Assembly: GCA_937871605.1 (NCBI GenBank)
Contig: CALMRM010000294.1
Location: 1-35,708 of the forward strand
Direction: 5' to 3'
DNA length: 35,708 bases
Source: an uncultured Terriglobus sp.
GTDB lineage: Bacteria > Acidobacteriota > Terriglobia > Terriglobales > Acidobacteriaceae
Shown here: in pieces, positions 26,525-34,995 of the stretch
Numbering within the stretch: position 1 is the stretch's first letter
How the letters are laid out: every line of letters begins with the position of its first letter
The notes under the pieces: model-generated
The model's database searches: none
The model's input: only the letters and a program-made list of their open reading frames with translations
Told to the model about the DNA's origin: nothing
Position numbers and translations under genes: made by a program

Positions 26525-27891
26525 TCCGCCTGCTGAACGTCTACTATCCCACGCGAACCGTGTTTCTGCTGTTGTGCGAGGCGCTGATCATCAGCAGCTG
26601 CCTCTGCGCGGCCGTGTGGATGGTGATGGGCCGCGATGCCTACCTGGCGCTCTTCTACGAGTACGGCATGGCGAAGATTCTGGGGCTCACGGTCGGCACC
26701 ATGATGATCGCCTACTACTTCGACCTGTATGAGCCAGACCTCCTGTTTGACCGGCGCGAAATCTACTTCCGGATCGTGCTGGCGCTGGGCTGCGTCTGCC
26801 TGCTGGTCGCGGTTGTGGTGTACGTGTACCCCGAGTTCAGCATCACGCGCGAGGTGTTCCCTGTGGCCCTGCTGCTGCTGGGGCTGGTGCTCTGCGCGTG
26901 GAGGCGGTTCTACACGTGGGTGGCTGCACGCAGCATCTTTCGTGAGCGCGTGTGCGTACTGGGCAATGGGCCGCGTGCACACTTTATCGCCGAGACCATT
27001 ACCCGCCGTAAAGACCTGGGCATGGACGTCGTCAGCTGCGACTATGCCGTGGATGGCGTGCCGACGGGCGACGCGGCCAGTGCGGTACGCACGCTGGCTG
27101 CGCTGAAGCAGCCTGTCCATCACATTGTGATTGCCGTGGAGGATCGCCGGGGCGGCCTGCCGATGACGGATCTGCTGGCCTTGAAGCTGCGCGGCATCAC
27201 CGTGGAAGAAGATACCCAGCTGATGGAGCGGCTGAACGGCAAAATTCAGTTGGAGGGGCTGCAGCCCAGCACCTTCCTGTATGGCGAAGGCTTCCGCGTC
27301 AAGAGCTCGCAGCAGTTCACGCGGCGCGTGCTTTCCATGTTCGCTGCGGCTCTTGGCCTGCTGCTGTTTGCGCCGTTTTTTCCGATCGTCATGCTGCTGG
27401 TGCGCCTGACCTCGCCAGGCCCTATCTTTTTTAAGCAGGTTCGCGTGGGCGAGGGCGGCAAACCCTTCGACGTGTACAAGTTCCGCACCATGCGGCAGGA
27501 CGCCGAAGCGGCAGGCGCAAAGTGGGCCAGCAAGAACGACCCTCGCGTCACCAAGATCGGCCTGTTCATGCGCAAAACCCCCATCGACGAAGTGCCACAG
27601 CTGTGGAATGTTTTGCGCGGCGACATGGGATTTGTTGGGCCCAGGCCCGAACGGCCGGAGTTTGTGCCGTGGCTGTCGGAGCAGCTGCCCTTTTACGATC
27701 TGCGGCACATCATTCGGCCGGGCCTGACCGGGTGGGCGCAGGTGCGTTACGGGTACGGTGCAACGCTGGAAGAGGCGCGCGAGAAGCTGGCGTACGACCT
27801 GTACTACGTCAAGCACGCCTCGCTTGGGCTTGATCTGCTCATCATGTTCGAAACCATCAAGATCATCATCCGGCGCAAGGGCGCGCAATGA
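26521..27891 (+). CDS. Polyprenyl-phosphate sugar phosphotransferase (EPS-initiating sugar transferase, TIGR03013-like)
   Basis: C-terminal SPGPIFFKQVRVGEGGKPFDVYKFRTMRQDAEAAG...KIGLFMRKTPIDEVPQLWNVLRGDMGFVGPRPERPEF...RPGLTGWAQVRY. Confidence 0.93.
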   Translation: MIRLLNVYYPTRTVFLLLCEALIISSCLCAAVWMVMGRDAYLALFYEYGMAKILGLTVGTMMIAYYFDLYEPDLLFDRREIYFRIVLALGCVCLLVAVVVYVYPEFSITREVFPVALLLLGLVLCAWRRFYTWVAARSIFRERVCVLGNGPRAHFIAETITRRKDLGMDVVSCDYAVDGVPTGDAASAVRTLAALKQPVHHIVIAVEDRRGGLPMTDLLALKLRGITVEEDTQLMERLNGKIQLEGLQPSTFLYGEGFRVKSSQQFTRRVLSMFAAALGLLLFAPFFPIVMLLVRLTSPGPIFFKQVRVGEGGKPFDVYKFRTMRQDAEAAGAKWASKNDPRVTKIGLFMRKTPIDEVPQLWNVLRGDMGFVGPRPERPEFVPWLSEQLPFYDLRHIIRPGLTGWAQVRYGYGATLEEAREKLAYDLYYVKHASLGLDLLIMFETIKIIIRRKGAQ

Positions 27892-29093
27892 GTGCCGTCT
27901 GGCAGCCGCTGTTTGCCGGCTCCCTGCTGCTGGTGGTGTACACGTATGCCGGCTACCCCCTGATTGCGGCAGCTGCCGCGCGCCGAAATCCGCGGCTGTG
28001 GCGGCGTGGTGGCGGTCCGGTGCTGAGCGTCAGCGTTGTGATGCCCGTGCACAATGCAGCGGAGATTCTGCCTGCGAAGCTGCAACACCTCCTGACTCTC
28101 GATCCGGACATGGTGCGCGAGATCGTGGTCGTCTCGGATGGCTCGACGGACGGCACGGCAAACCTGCTGCACGCCTTTCCGGACCGCCGTGTACGGCCCA
28201 TTGCGCTGACGCAGCAGGTGGGCAAGGCAGAAGCGCTCAACCACGGCATGCGTACGGCCACTGGCGACGTGCTGCTGTTCGTCGATGTGCGGCCGCGGCT
28301 CCACGAGACCGCGCTGGAGCAGCTCATCAGTAACTTTGCCGACCCAGCCGTGGGCTGTGTGGCGGGCGAACTGCTGGTACAGACCAGTGCCCAGCACGAC
28401 GCCACGGGCAACGCCGTGGGTGGGGCCTACTGGCGCTACGAGCAGGGCATCCGCACAGCGGAAGCGCTCTGGGACTCGCCTGTGGGCGTCTATGGCGGCT
28501 TCTATGCGGTGCGTCGGACGCTGGCCACACCCTTTCCATCGGGGCTGATTCTGGACGATATGTTCCAGCCGCTCTCCGTCATACGGCAGGGCTATCGCAA
28601 CGTGCTGGACCGCGCCGCGGTGGTCGTGGATACCTGGCCCACCAGCAAGAAGGGTGAGTTCCAGCGGAAAGTCCGTACGCTGGCGGGCAACTTTCAACTG
28701 CTGCAGCAGGCACCCTGGCTCCTGTCGCGGGAAAACCGCGTGCGCTTCCAGCTCGTCTCGCACAAACTGCTGCGGCTGGTTGTGCCCTATGCGCTCGTGG
28801 CCATGGTGCTTTCCGCGGCTGCACTGGCACCGGGGCATCCTGGCTGGGGAGTGCTGGCCGCGCTGCAGGCCGCGTTTTGGCTCTTTGCGCTGCTGGCGTT
28901 GAAGGTGCGGATTCCCCTGCTGCACCGGGTGCTAGGCCCGGCCAGCGCTCTGCTGCTGCTGAATGCCGCGGCCGTGGCGGGGCTGTACCGCTTCCTGTTC
29001 ACCAGCGGTCCGCTTTGGAAGATGTGGCGACCCGCATCGAACGCCCTCGCGGAAAATCAGGCTGCGCTGTGGGGCGGCCCGGGGCGATCCTGA
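27888..29093 (+). CDS. Glycosyltransferase family 2
   Basis: LSVSVVMPVHNAAEILPAKLQHLLTL...EIVVVSDGSTDGTANLLHAF...VGKAEALNHGMRTATGDVLLFVD; C-terminal TM segments. Confidence 0.9.
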   Translation: MSAVWQPLFAGSLLLVVYTYAGYPLIAAAAARRNPRLWRRGGGPVLSVSVVMPVHNAAEILPAKLQHLLTLDPDMVREIVVVSDGSTDGTANLLHAFPDRRVRPIALTQQVGKAEALNHGMRTATGDVLLFVDVRPRLHETALEQLISNFADPAVGCVAGELLVQTSAQHDATGNAVGGAYWRYEQGIRTAEALWDSPVGVYGGFYAVRRTLATPFPSGLILDDMFQPLSVIRQGYRNVLDRAAVVVDTWPTSKKGEFQRKVRTLAGNFQLLQQAPWLLSRENRVRFQLVSHKLLRLVVPYALVAMVLSAAALAPGHPGWGVLAALQAAFWLFALLALKVRIPLLHRVLGPASALLLLNAAAVAGLYRFLFTSGPLWKMWRPASNALAENQAALWGGPGRS

Positions 29094-30181
29094 CTGTGCG
29101 CCGCAAACGCATCCTGCGAGGTGCCGCTGTAGAGCCGCAGGTACGCTTCGTGCATGGTACCCAGCGTAAAGTTCGCCTGGTACGCGGCGCGCGCCTGTTC
29201 GCCGCAGGCTTGGCGCAGAGCAAAGTCCGACGCCATGCGAACCATCGCCGCGGCCATGGCAGCGTCATCACCAACAGGCGTCAGCAAACCACCTTCGGAC
29301 AAGTGCAGCACTTCCTGCATGCCACCCACGTCTGTGACGATGCTGGGCAGGCCGATGGACATGCTCTGCAGCAGCGACATGGGCAGCCCCTCCGACACGG
29401 ACGACATTGCAAAGCAATCCGCTGCGCGGAACAGGCCTGCCGTGTCCAGCCATTGTCCGAAGAAGCGCACCTTGCCTGCAATGCCCAGCCGTTCCGCAGA
29501 CGCCTCGAGCTTCGCGCGTGCGGGACCATCGCCTACAATCCAGAGCCGCAGCTGCGGCACACGCTTCACGGCTTGCGCAAAGGCGCGCAGCATCGTCGGC
29601 ATATCTTTAATGTCGGCCACGCGGCCCACAAACAGCAGGACAAACGTGCCCGACTCCTTGTCGGCAGGTGGGGCTTCCCCCAGCGGAGCGGCACCGTTGT
29701 ACACCCGCACAATCTGCGCTGGATCGGCAAGCGGCGCACCGCGCAGGTTTGCGCACGTAATCTCGCAGATGCCGGCCACGCGATGCACAAAGGCACGCGC
29801 AATCACGCTGTACTTGACCTCGGCCGTGCGATCGTACGGCGGCGACACCAGGCTGTGCCGCGTGCTGATCACGCGCGCTCCTGCCAGCCGTGCACCCAGC
29901 GCGGCCTGCAGGGTGGGGGCCGGGTTATGGCAGTGCACCACGTCCGGCCGCATCTGCCGGAACAACGCGGCATACCGCAGCACCGTCTTCCACACGGGTG
30001 CTTCGCCCAGCACGTGGACGTGCAAGCCCTCCTCGCGCAGCACCTCGCCCAGCGGCCCCAGCGTGCTGTAGGCGCACACGGTCACATCATGCCCGGCGGC
30101 GCGTTGCATGCGGCCCAGCTGCGCTACCAGCATCTCAGCGCCACCCATCTCCATGCTGTACACCGCGTGCACAATCTTCAT
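29057..30181 (-). CDS. Glycosyltransferase family 4
   Basis: MKIVHAVYSMEMGGAEMLVAQLGR; FVLLFVGRVADIKDMPTMLRAFAQA; RLWIVGDGPARAKLEASAERLG; SVSEGLPMSLLQSMSIGLPSIVTDVGGMQEVL. Confidence 0.92.
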   Translation of the reverse strand: MKIVHAVYSMEMGGAEMLVAQLGRMQRAAGHDVTVCAYSTLGPLGEVLREEGLHVHVLGEAPVWKTVLRYAALFRQMRPDVVHCHNPAPTLQAALGARLAGARVISTRHSLVSPPYDRTAEVKYSVIARAFVHRVAGICEITCANLRGAPLADPAQIVRVYNGAAPLGEAPPADKESGTFVLLFVGRVADIKDMPTMLRAFAQAVKRVPQLRLWIVGDGPARAKLEASAERLGIAGKVRFFGQWLDTAGLFRAADCFAMSSVSEGLPMSLLQSMSIGLPSIVTDVGGMQEVLHLSEGGLLTPVGDDAAMAAAMVRMASDFALRQACGEQARAAYQANFTLGTMHEAYLRLYSGTSQDAFAAHSQDRPGPPHSAA

Positions 30182-30225
30182 CGCTCGTCACAGGGTACCG
30201 GAGAGAACTGTTCCGCCGATGAGCT

Positions 30226-31326
30226 GTGTCATGGGGTGCAGCAGTGAAGTTTCCCAAACACGCGGAGCAGTGGGTGCCGGGATACCTTGCCAGCCGTCTT
30301 GCACGTCTCCGAGCGACATCACGGCCCAGGCGGCTGTGGGTAGCCATCACAGACCACTACGAGCCCATGGGCGGCAACGTCTCACTGGCACAGGGCATGG
30401 CACGTGTGGAGCACTGGCTGCGCCGCTGGCCGGAGATCGCTGCCAGCGCGCCGCGCGATGCCGCAGGCAGTTCACCGAAATACACCTTCTTCTACCCACA
30501 GGAGGAGTATCAGCGCCAGGTGCTTACCGCTCTGGAATCCATGGTGCGAGCGGGCATCGCCGACGTCGACGTCCACATTCACCATGACAACGACACGAAC
30601 GCCGGTTTCCGCGGGAAGATGTCAGACTTCCTGCGGCGGCTACACGATGACCATGGATTTCTGCGGCATCACGCGGGGCGGCTCGTGTTTGGCTTCATCC
30701 ATGGCAACTGGGCGCTGGACAACGCGCGGCCAGACGGCAGGTTGTGCGGCGTGCAGGGCGAGTTGCAGGCGTTGCGAGATCTGGGCTGCTATGCCGACTT
30801 CACCATGCCTTCGCTGCCCAGCGCCACGCAGGGTGGCACCGTCAATCGCATCTTCTGGACGGATGGCGACCCGGCACAGCCCCGCGGCTTCGACAGGGGT
30901 ATCGATGCCAAACCTGGGACCGGTGTGCAGGGCAACGGCATCCTGATGGTGCCGGGGCCGCTGGGTCTGCGCTTTCGCGACCGGCTGCTGCCGCGTCTCG
31001 AAACCGGTGAGCTTGCCTCCTATGACGTGCCGACGCCCTACCGCGTCGAGCGCTGGATCGACCTGGCACCGCGCCTGGGCGAGGACATCTTTGTAAAGCT
31101 CTATGGCCATACTGCGCGAGAAGACAACGCCGGTGCGCTGCTGGGGGATCGGCCTGGCAGCGGCGCGTTTGAGCCCATGTTCCGCGCCATCCAAGCCGCC
31201 GCGGACCGGCGGGGGTTAGAGCTGCACTGGGCTACGGCGTACGAGCTGTTCTGCGCCATTGAGCGCGTCGCTGCACGTCCCGGCGAACCGCTGCTGCATG
31301 CCGCAGAGACTGGTATCTCTGCATGA
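30226..31326 (+). CDS. Uncharacterised His/Asp-rich protein of EPS locus, possibly polysaccharide-deacetylase-like
   Basis: LWVAITDHYEPMGG; ADVDVHIHHDNDTNAGFRGKM; RLVFGFIHGNWALDNARPDG; LGCYADFTMPSLPSATQ: metal-ligand-like motifs; no exact family recalled. Alternative start within MSWGAAVKFPK possible. Confidence 0.5.
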   Translation: MSWGAAVKFPKHAEQWVPGYLASRLARLRATSRPRRLWVAITDHYEPMGGNVSLAQGMARVEHWLRRWPEIAASAPRDAAGSSPKYTFFYPQEEYQRQVLTALESMVRAGIADVDVHIHHDNDTNAGFRGKMSDFLRRLHDDHGFLRHHAGRLVFGFIHGNWALDNARPDGRLCGVQGELQALRDLGCYADFTMPSLPSATQGGTVNRIFWTDGDPAQPRGFDRGIDAKPGTGVQGNGILMVPGPLGLRFRDRLLPRLETGELASYDVPTPYRVERWIDLAPRLGEDIFVKLYGHTAREDNAGALLGDRPGSGAFEPMFRAIQAAADRRGLELHWATAYELFCAIERVAARPGEPLLHAAETGISA

Positions 31327-32657
31327 ACGTGCTGCTGGTTACGTTCTCGTTTCCACCCGCGGGCGGCGTCGGCGTGCTGCGCGCGTTGAGTCTCGCGAAG
31401 TACCTGCCAGAGAGCGATGTTCTCGTAGACGTGCTGACTGCGCGCAACGCGCCTGCCGTGGTGCGCGACGAAGGTTTGCTGCGGCAGGTGCCCGCGTCTG
31501 TGACGGTCCACCGCACCTGGACACTGGACCTGCCCTTCTTCCTGCGGAAGGGAGTCAAGAAGATCCTGAGCCGAAACCGTGGCACGGCAGCATGCAGGGT
31601 GGCTCCGCAGGCAGCTACCGCAGCGAGCGCACCTGAAAAGGCAAACCTGCTGAAGCGATGGATCGCCGATCGCCTCCTGCCCGATCCGCAGGTGGGTTGG
31701 CTGCCCTTTGCCGGGCCCGCTGCGGAGCGCATCGTCCGAACACGGGGAATCGACGCGGTCATCATCACCGTGCCGCCGTTCTCCAGCGTGTTGCTTGCCA
31801 AGCGGCTGCGACGCGCCTTCCCAGACCTCACCATCCTGCTCGACTTTCGCGATGAATGGCTCGACACCACGCTGCAGCTCGTCAGCCTGAACAGCAACCC
31901 ACGGGCCCGACTCGTCGCGGAACAGACGGAACGCGACGCGGTAGCAGCCAGCACGGCCGTGGTCACCGTGACAGAGGCCGCACGAGAAGTCATCCGCGCT
32001 CGCTACCCCGCCGAACCTCCCTCCAAGTTCCTGAGTATCAGCAATGGCTTCGACGGCAGCCCACCCACTGCTCCCGCTCCGCAGCCGCACCAGGCTGCAA
32101 GCGGTCGTGTCACACTCACCTACCTTGGCTCGGTCTACGGCTCCACCGAACCCAGCACTTTTGTAGAGGCGGTGCTTGCCTTGCGACCGGAGTTGCGGGC
32201 AAGGCTGCGTGTCCGCTTTGTGGGCCACTGCGAGCGGCCTGAGTACCGCGAGACACTGCTGCGATTGGGTCCCACGGTCGAGCTGACCGGCTTTCTGCCT
32301 CAGGCCAAGGCGCTGCAGTTGCTGGACGAGACCGACTACGTGCTGCTGCTCTCGCATGATCCAGTCAACGTCTCTGCCAAGTTCTATGACTACCTGCGCG
32401 CGGCCCGTCCGCTGCTGGCCGCGGTGCACCCAGCGGGCGATGTGCGCCGCCGCATCGTGGAGACACGCGCCGGGCGCTGGGCCGACATCGGCAGTCCAGA
32501 GGCGATCCGCGCCATGCTGGTAGACGCGCTGACGACACCCGCTGCGGCGTGCTACCACCCGGACTTCACCGCCATTGCCCGCTACCATCGGCGACCGCTG
32601 GCACGGCAGTATGCGGAGTTACTGCAGGAGCTCGCGTTGGAGAGCAGGCAGCCATGA
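31323..32657 (+). CDS. Glycosyltransferase (GT4-like)
   Basis: MNVLLVTFSFPPAGGVGVLRALSLAKYLPE...LLDFRDEWLDTT...AEQTERDAVAASTAVVTVTEAAREVIRARYP...VTLTYLGSVYG. Confidence 0.87.
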   Translation: MNVLLVTFSFPPAGGVGVLRALSLAKYLPESDVLVDVLTARNAPAVVRDEGLLRQVPASVTVHRTWTLDLPFFLRKGVKKILSRNRGTAACRVAPQAATAASAPEKANLLKRWIADRLLPDPQVGWLPFAGPAAERIVRTRGIDAVIITVPPFSSVLLAKRLRRAFPDLTILLDFRDEWLDTTLQLVSLNSNPRARLVAEQTERDAVAASTAVVTVTEAAREVIRARYPAEPPSKFLSISNGFDGSPPTAPAPQPHQAASGRVTLTYLGSVYGSTEPSTFVEAVLALRPELRARLRVRFVGHCERPEYRETLLRLGPTVELTGFLPQAKALQLLDETDYVLLLSHDPVNVSAKFYDYLRAARPLLAAVHPAGDVRRRIVETRAGRWADIGSPEAIRAMLVDALTTPAAACYHPDFTAIARYHRRPLARQYAELLQELALESRQP

Positions 32658-33838
32658 GGGTCGCGGTTGTCACGCAGTATTTTCCCACCTCTGCGCAGCC
32701 CTGGGCCGGTCACTCTGCCTATCAAACACTCAAGCGCCTGGCTGCAGCATGCGAGGTCAAGGTCTTTTACCCGGAGGCAAACTATCCTGCGCTGCTGCGA
32801 CCGAAAACCGGTGGCACTGCACTGGACCCGGCCTGGCAGCCTGCGGGCATCGCTGTGGAGTACGTCCGGTACCCGGTGTTGCCGATCATCTCGCGTCCGC
32901 TGAATGGCTGGAACATCTATCGCACGCTATCACCGCGGGTTCGCGCCTGGCAGCCAGATGTGATCTTGAACTACGTCGTCTACCCGGACGGCTACGCAGC
33001 TGTGCGCATCGGCGAAGCCCTGCGCGTGCCGGTGGTGCTTACCGCCATCGGGTCGGACTTGAATCGTATTCCCGACAGGCTGGTGCGGCACTTCACCATT
33101 GCAGCTCTGCGCCGGGCTGCGTTCACCACAACGGTAAGCGGCGACCTCTTGCGCACGGCGCAACGGCTGGGCGCGGACCCCGCCCGCTCCTCTGCCATCC
33201 TGAACGGCTGCGATACCGCTGTGTTCCACCCCAGTGACAGGGCTGCTGCACGGCACGCGCTACAGCTCGACCCCGCGGCGAACATTCTGCTGTATGCGGG
33301 TCGCCTTGATGTGCGCAAAGGCCTGCGTGAACTCGTGGAGGCAGTTGCCGCGGTACGAGCGCGACAGCCGAAGTTGCAGTGCTATTTGCTGGGCGATGGA
33401 CCCGACCGTACGTTGCTGGAACAACTCATTGCCAAGCACACCGCGCAGGACACAATTCGGTTCGTTCCTGCCGCACCCACCGGCACGGTAGCGCAATGGA
33501 TGGCTGCCTGCGACGTGTTCACGCTGCCCAGCTACAAGGAAGGCTGCCCCAACGTGGTGCTGGAAGCACTCGCCAGCGGCAGACCCGTCGTTGCTACCCA
33601 TGTGGGCGGCATACCGGAACTGATGGACGAGCAGAGCGGACGGCTCGTGCCTGCGCGGGAGGCCGCTGCGCTGGAGCGCGCACTGGACGATACGCTGGGC
33701 GGGCAGTGGACGGCGGAGGTCATCGCCGCGCGCCACCACCGTAGCTGGCAAGACGTGAGCGACGACCTCTTGGCGGTCCTGCGCTCGGTCCTCACGCTCA
33801 GCAAGAATGTTCCCGCGACTACGGTCGAGCCCGTGTGA
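32654..33838 (+). CDS. Glycosyltransferase family 4
   Basis: MRVAVVTQYFPTSAQPWAGHSAYQTLKRL; NILLYAGRLDVRKGLRELVEAVAAVRARQPKLQCYLLGDGPDRTLLEQL; FTLPSYKEGCPNVVLEALASGRPVVATHVGGIPELM. Confidence 0.93.
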   Translation: MRVAVVTQYFPTSAQPWAGHSAYQTLKRLAAACEVKVFYPEANYPALLRPKTGGTALDPAWQPAGIAVEYVRYPVLPIISRPLNGWNIYRTLSPRVRAWQPDVILNYVVYPDGYAAVRIGEALRVPVVLTAIGSDLNRIPDRLVRHFTIAALRRAAFTTTVSGDLLRTAQRLGADPARSSAILNGCDTAVFHPSDRAAARHALQLDPAANILLYAGRLDVRKGLRELVEAVAAVRARQPKLQCYLLGDGPDRTLLEQLIAKHTAQDTIRFVPAAPTGTVAQWMAACDVFTLPSYKEGCPNVVLEALASGRPVVATHVGGIPELMDEQSGRLVPAREAAALERALDDTLGGQWTAEVIAARHHRSWQDVSDDLLAVLRSVLTLSKNVPATTVEPV

Positions 33839-33846
33839 GAGCGAGC

Positions 33847-34791
33847 TTACTCAGCCTTACGTATTGTCTCGCGATACCACGCAATCGTCTTCTCCAGCCC
33901 GTACTGCAGGTCCGCCACCACCTCGTAGCCAAGTTTGTCGCGGCTCAGGCTGATGTCGGCCAGCGAGTGCTTTACGTCGCCACTGCGTTCCGGCTGGAAA
34001 TTTACTCCGCCCTGGTAGCCAGTGACCTTCTTGATGACCTCGTACGCATCGAGCAGCGTAACCCGCTTGCCGGTAGCCACATTGAACACGCGCCCGCTTA
34101 CGCTTGAGGGTGCCTTGGCTGCCAGCAGGTTTGCGCTTACCACATTGTCGATGTAGGTAAAGTCGCGGCTGGTCAGGCCATCGCCAAAGATGGTGGGTGT
34201 TTCACCGCGCATCATCATAGAAATGAAGCGGGCCAGTACACCGCTGTACTGCGACGAGGGATCCTGCCGCGGCCCAAAGATGTTGAAGTAGCGCAACGAC
34301 ACCGTTTCCAGGCCGTAGGTACGCGCGTAGCTCGCCAGGTAGTGCTCGCCCGCCACCTTTTGTACGGCGTACGCACTCACCGGTTCGGGCAGCATGGTCT
34401 CTCGCTTGGGCTGCTCCGGCGCGTTGCCGTACGCTGCGGAACTCGCCGCGTACATCAGTCGCTTGACACCGGCATGCCGCGCCGCCTCCAGCACCTGCAG
34501 CGTGCCATTCAGATTGGTGTCGTTGGTACCCAGCGGATCTTCGACCGACTTGGGCACGCTGGCCACTGCCGCCTCGTGAAAGACGTAGTCCACGCCACGG
34601 CATGCATCGCGCAATGCCTCTCCATCCAGAATGCTGGCTTCTCGGAAGTCGAGGGCGACGCCATCCAAATTCTCGCGTTTGCCTGCGCTCAGGTCGTCCA
34701 GGCCGATCACCTCTGCACCCTCAGCAAGCGCCGCCCGCGCGAGGCTGGAGCCAATGAATCCTGCAGCGCCTGTGATCAGAATCTTTGCCAT
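33847..34791 (-). CDS. NAD-dependent sugar epimerase/dehydratase (extended SDR, UDP-glucose 4-epimerase-like)
   Basis: MAKILITGAAGFIGSSLARAALAEGAEVIGLDDLSAGKRENL; YAASSAAYG; SAYAVQKVAGEHYLASYARTYGLETVSLRYFNIFGPRQDP. Confidence 0.92.
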   Translation of the reverse strand: MAKILITGAAGFIGSSLARAALAEGAEVIGLDDLSAGKRENLDGVALDFREASILDGEALRDACRGVDYVFHEAAVASVPKSVEDPLGTNDTNLNGTLQVLEAARHAGVKRLMYAASSAAYGNAPEQPKRETMLPEPVSAYAVQKVAGEHYLASYARTYGLETVSLRYFNIFGPRQDPSSQYSGVLARFISMMMRGETPTIFGDGLTSRDFTYIDNVVSANLLAAKAPSSVSGRVFNVATGKRVTLLDAYEVIKKVTGYQGGVNFQPERSGDVKHSLADISLSRDKLGYEVVADLQYGLEKTIAWYRETIRKAE

Positions 34792-34905
34792 GCACTCTCC
34801 AAACGCCAGAACGTACCGCGTGAGCTGGCAGTTTGCTCCACCGATGATACGTGGTGAAGACGCATGCAGACGGGCTCTACGCCAGCAGTGATACTGCATA
34901 GTTCA

Positions 34906-34925
34906 TCGGCACCTGTCCGTGCCGA
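34906..34925. terminator. Hairpin TCGGCAC-CTGTCC-GTGCCGA downstream of the leftward PEP-CTERM gene (could instead be an operator for the epimerase gene)
   Basis: Perfect 7-bp stem, 6-nt loop, in the intergenic region; extends with a bulge to TCA/TGA. Confidence 0.45.
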
Positions 34926-34995
34926 ATGAGCAAAACGACAACCGGCACCGCGCCTTGCTGGCCGCGATGCCGGTGTGAGATGAAGCGGAGTGTGA

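Noticed and set aside
26497-27888. 463-aa antisense ORF (-) spanning the entire sugar transferase
   Set aside because: Shadow frame of a strongly recognised gene; composition (H/Q/R-rich) and lack of any domain argue against coding.
27804-28925. 373-aa antisense ORF opposite the GT2 gene
   Set aside because: Same shadow-ORF pattern; no domain.
28877-30247. 456-aa + strand ORF opposite GT4
   Set aside because: Overlaps two confidently assigned genes; low-complexity R/H/Q content; shadow ORF.
31101-32588. 495-aa antisense ORF (-) opposite the glycosyltransferase at 31323-32657
   Set aside because: Gln/Arg/His-rich low-similarity translation typical of GC-rich shadow ORFs; the opposite strand carries clear family motifs.
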